Of a DNA stretch of 64,000 nucleotides, positions 60,728-64,000 are shown one piece after another. Source of the DNA: Drosophila persimilis (taxonomy: Eukaryota > Arthropoda > Insecta > Diptera > Drosophilidae); assembly GCF_003286085.1 (NCBI RefSeq), contig NW_020825356.1:124001-188000 (forward strand). Direction: 5' to 3'. Both the position numbers and the translations under genes were made by a program. Each line of letters begins with the position of its first letter. Within the stretch, counting starts at the first letter, position 1. The notes beneath the pieces were generated by a model, which worked only from the letters and a program-made list of their open reading frames with translations, had not been told where the DNA came from and did not search any database.

Positions 60728-61055
60728 TCTGGCCAGCCAGGACGACCGCCCAGTAGATCCGCACTGAGCATCTAGTGCATGGATCTTATCGCCTCCTGGC
60801 TGTAGAGGTATAGGTCCAACGCATCTGCAAGCTTTCCTCTGATAACTCAGGGCCCGCTCCTAGTCATCTGCGGCGCAGATGTAGGAAATGTGATGAACTT
60901 GGGGAACAAGAATAAAATACCTGGCCGCATCGGTGCTGGCATCACTGGAAGAGGATGCCACAGCCTATGCGAAAAACATCTCGATTCTCGAGGACCATAA
61001 AATTGCATAAACACTATGGGGCCCCGCTGAGGGCCGTCCGCGTCAACCTAACTTA

Positions 61056-61376
61056 TCAGGCGCACTTTATTATGCCCGTCGAATCGTTCCAGATCGAGTG
61101 CAAACGAATGGCTCCAAAAGCTTGTAGCAATGCGGCAGTGATGAAGCCCTTAGCCTTTGCGACGCACATGATATCGTAGTTCTTGACGATACGAAATGTT
61201 ATCCTGTGCAACAAAATGTTCTAATGGTCATAGGTCAATGTCCAGGAAGCACTCGGAATAATCTGTGGATAGGTGAGATGATCAGGGATCTCCCTTGCTC
61301 CTTTTGCATCTTTGACACTCACCTCATCCACGTAGTGGTATTGGCGCACTGCCTCGTAGCGCTTAAGGACGGTCAT
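61056..61376 (-). pseudogene. Minus-strand coding-like fragments
   Basis: ATG at 61376 opens 51 codons (MTVLKRYEAVRQYHYVDEVS, then GAREIPDHLTYPQIIPSASW) to a stop at 61221. After an acceptor-like TTGTTGCACAG a second frame reads FRIVKNYDIMCVAKAKGF and ALLQAFGAIRLHSIWN to a stop at 61058-61056. These have real-protein composition but no recognisable domain and no clean join, so a decayed gene or an exon pair from one is the best reading. Confidence 0.3.
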
Positions 61377-61449
61377 CACTGCGCGACTTCACTTAATATT
61401 CGATTCAGCTCATCATTGCAAATTACAACAATTAAATAGATATTTAGAA

Positions 61450-61794
61450 ACATGTTCTTTGCTTGCATGAGCTGGCCGGCTTGTCAATGATGGAAGAGAT
61501 CATATATACCATCGACATAAACGCGCACCAGCCGCTTCGACTGCCCCTAACGAGCAATATCGTGAGTGTAATCGCAGCCAGCTAGTTCCCCCAAGGCCTT
61601 CAATATGATTGGTAATTATTTGCAACGGCCTATAGCATCATGGGTAGAGGCTCCTCACAATCTGTGTATGTATCTTGATCCTCCTGGAAATCAAAGTTAG
61701 TCGTTGACCGCCCTGATGCTGGCGGAGAGGGTGACAGTGAGCTATGATCTGAAGAAGACGGCGGGGCTGTATTCTCGGCCAAAAGATTCGTATT
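61450..61794 (+). pseudogene. Plus-strand coding-like fragments
   Basis: A segment reads CLHELAGLSMMEEIIYTID and NAHQPLRLPLTSNI up to a donor ATC/GTGAGT at about 61561. After a TTAG acceptor-like site at about 61706, a frame reads SLTALMLAERVTVSYDLKKT and ends RPKDSY with TGA. The intervening sequence has stops. Fragments of a spliced gene now decayed, or exons of a small gene, are both possible. Confidence 0.3.
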
Positions 61795-64000
61795 GAATAG
61801 ATTTTCGTCGATATAAAAAGAGAATGTTTGAATAATATATAAATGTTGAATTATTTCCGTGGAATTGTTCGGGCTGCTTTCTCATGTGATACTTCTGAAT
61901 ACTGAAATATAAACTTGTAACTTTTCTACACAAATTGTTCGGTCAACTGTTTGGGGGGTATTTGTTAGATTTATTCTAGAAAAAGAGCTTTTTCTCTTGT
62001 CAATGTTTCCTAAAAACTTAATTTTTGTTGCTTTCACAATCTTTCGTGATTGCAATCTTAGCTCCCCTTTCAATGGGGGTTAAAGCGTTCATAGGGAGTA
62101 ACGTTTTATCAACCGCAAGAAGAAAGCGTAAGGCAGCTAATTACGGCATTGACCAGCTCAAGCTTTGGTTTAATTTCCCGCTTCTCCTGCCTTGGGCTCT
62201 GTTTATTTTGATGATTGTTATTCTTAGGTAATTTACATGTAAACAATTGTCGGATCCTATTTTTTTGCCGGTGCTCTCTTTTTTTTTTGGCTACCATTCC
62301 CGTTTTAGCCATCATCAACTGACAATTTTGCGACTCTCCGTTGTGCTTCTCACTGCCTCGTCCGGTTCGCTGCACATTTACATTTTGGCCAGCAGGATGG
62401 GTTGCGGCCGGGGAGTGCATTGGAGGGAATCAAAAAAGTCAAACTAATCTAGCAACTGCTAACAATAAGAACCGCTCCCCATCTATCCCTCCAACAGTCT
62501 CACTCTTTAGCGGTACATCTAACGCTCAGGACAGTTGTACCCGTCGTACACTAAAAAAAACAGCTGCACAAAATCTAGAAAATCGACGTAAAAATTATAT
62601 AAAGAGGTTACCGTCTAAATTCATACAAATACCCTTTTAGAGAAATTTCCTTACACTCGTATCTAGCAGATAGAATAAATTTTTTGAGTGTATTTTTCCT
62701 ATCCATCCTGGCTCTGTACAAGTTGTTTTAACAAAGCATTTTGTAGTTAGCAAATATATTTGTATCTGTGCATCTGCATCTGTACCTGTGTATGTGTGTG
62801 TACCCGGTACGGGAATGCGGGTATATTAGATCTGTGGTGAAAACGGATATGTGTAACAAGTGTTTCCAACCCCATAATGTGTATATATTCTTTATCAGCA
62901 TGAATAACCGAGTCTGGCAATATCAGCAAATTCATAGAGCAATGAGCATATCTAGCGGATTGCTGAATATGAATCAGATACGATCATTATTATAGCCAAA
63001 ACAAACAAATGAATTGCTTACTTACTCTCTCTCTCTCTCACACACGCTACCCCGTTCGTGTGCGTGATCTGGAGAAACAAATTTTGTGAAATGGAAATCG
63101 ATTAAATCAAATAATTAAAAATCTCCCAAACGATTCGACCGTTTTTTATAAAGTTAATCAATTTGTCCCTTTTGCGAACAGCAATACCAAATGACATATA
63201 AAATATATTGTCTAAATTACCAAAATCATATGCTGAGTACCGGGTACAAAGTAGAGCCGTGGCCCTTGCTGCGGCTCACAGTATGCCCGCTCGTTGTTAA
63301 TCTGTGTATGTGCGTTTGTATTACACAAATACGTTGACAATTTTACGTTGTCAGTTGTTGTTTTAATTAGAAAACTTTTTTACCACACAGCAGCAACAAA
63401 AAATACAGCAAAAGCAAAACTCAAAAAACGATTTTGAACACCACAGAATTTCACCTCCCACCCTGATAGTCCACCATCCTGGCCGTCCTTCCGACAATTG
63501 TATTTGTTGTATTTGCATTTTCTATTTTATTTTGCTGCCTGCCAAATAAATAATGAATTTCTCTTCATTTTCACATTTCGGATTTTCTATTTCTGTTTTC
63601 CTCTCAACACTTATTTCAGCCCCATATCCAGCTGTACTCGTACATACATATATGTATGTTTTTGTCTATCTGTGCATTTGTATCTGTGTATGCTATTGTT
63701 TCTGTATGTGTGCATTACTTATCGCAAAATTCATGGGCATACATAAAAGCTTCCCACTTCAATCAGCCAAAGCGGCACAGATATATGAAGAAGATATCCC
63801 ACAATCCATCTGCTCCAAGGAGCGACACATTTCCCTATTTCTCCTTATTACTCAGCCCCATCTTGCCCTTCTCCAGCAATACTCTCACAACACCCCACTC
63901 TATGGGTATATTCTTGTTTTTTGTGTTTATTTTGCAAAATTAAATCCAACGTTTTAGTTTTATGAGGCAAAACTTGCTTTGTTTGCGGAACAAGACGAGA
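61795..64000. other. Right-hand intergenic end
   Basis: AT-rich with a CT/CA tract at 63025-63045 and TATG words. The frames at 63498-63957 are T-rich and hydrophobic and arise from base composition. Nothing is supported. Confidence 0.45.

Noticed and set aside
1..64000. tRNA, rRNA or CRISPR features
   Set aside because: No tRNA A/B-box pair with cloverleaf potential, no rRNA core words and no regularly spaced direct repeats of CRISPR type were seen; the only direct-repeat array of note is the exon triplication at 40 kb.

Overview
The window reads as euchromatin from a Drosophila X chromosome (Muller element A). Three neighbouring genes at the left end are confidently recognisable: a pyruvate dehydrogenase phosphatase (Pdp, partial, minus strand), Rab39 and Tom40. 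As I recall, these are also close together on the X of D. melanogaster. Introns are short (about 50-100 bp) with GTAAGT-type donors. CA/TG microsatellites and hexanucleotide repeats of the CCCATT, GAGCCA and GGGACA kind are very dense, which makes an obscura-group species likely, but that is an inference.

Layout: 1-342 Pdp 5' end (minus); 1290-2297 Rab39; 3433-4839 Tom40; 4840-5860 Tom40 3' region; 5.86-6.3 kb unresolved spliced minus-strand segments; 6.4-22.8 kb mostly non-coding; 22.8-23.5 kb one copy of a decayed, intron-containing repeat whose inverted partner lies at 33.0-33.7 kb; 26.6-27.55 kb a 315-aa orphan gene (minus), followed divergently by a 121-aa ORF with promoter motifs at 28.0 kb; 34.4-34.7 and 35.3-35.5 kb exon-like acidic and transmembrane segments (minus); 38.4 kb a BEL/Pao retrotransposon relic; 40.1-41.3 kb a minus-strand gene whose last intron and exon have been tandemly triplicated; 41.8-43.7 kb an intronless divergent ionotropic receptor; 46.3-46.6 kb a small secreted protein; 47.75-48.12 kb a TIR element; 51.67-52.01 kb a compact spliced unit with a perfect core-promoter Motif 1; 57.8-58.5 kb a three-exon secreted or membrane-anchored protein; 59.9-61.8 kb a mosaic of decayed coding fragments on both strands, including a 289-bp tandem duplication.

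There is no operon-like logic. Pdp, Rab39 and Tom40 are housekeeping genes (mitochondrial pyruvate metabolism, vesicle traffic, mitochondrial protein import) with short promoters; the DRE sites fit that. The rest is a gene-poor region with several lineage-specific or unrecognised small genes. Most long ORFs outside the listed genes are by-products of simple-sequence repeats. Several genes here have exons too short to be seen as ORFs and were found from splice signals read by eye, so more may have been missed.
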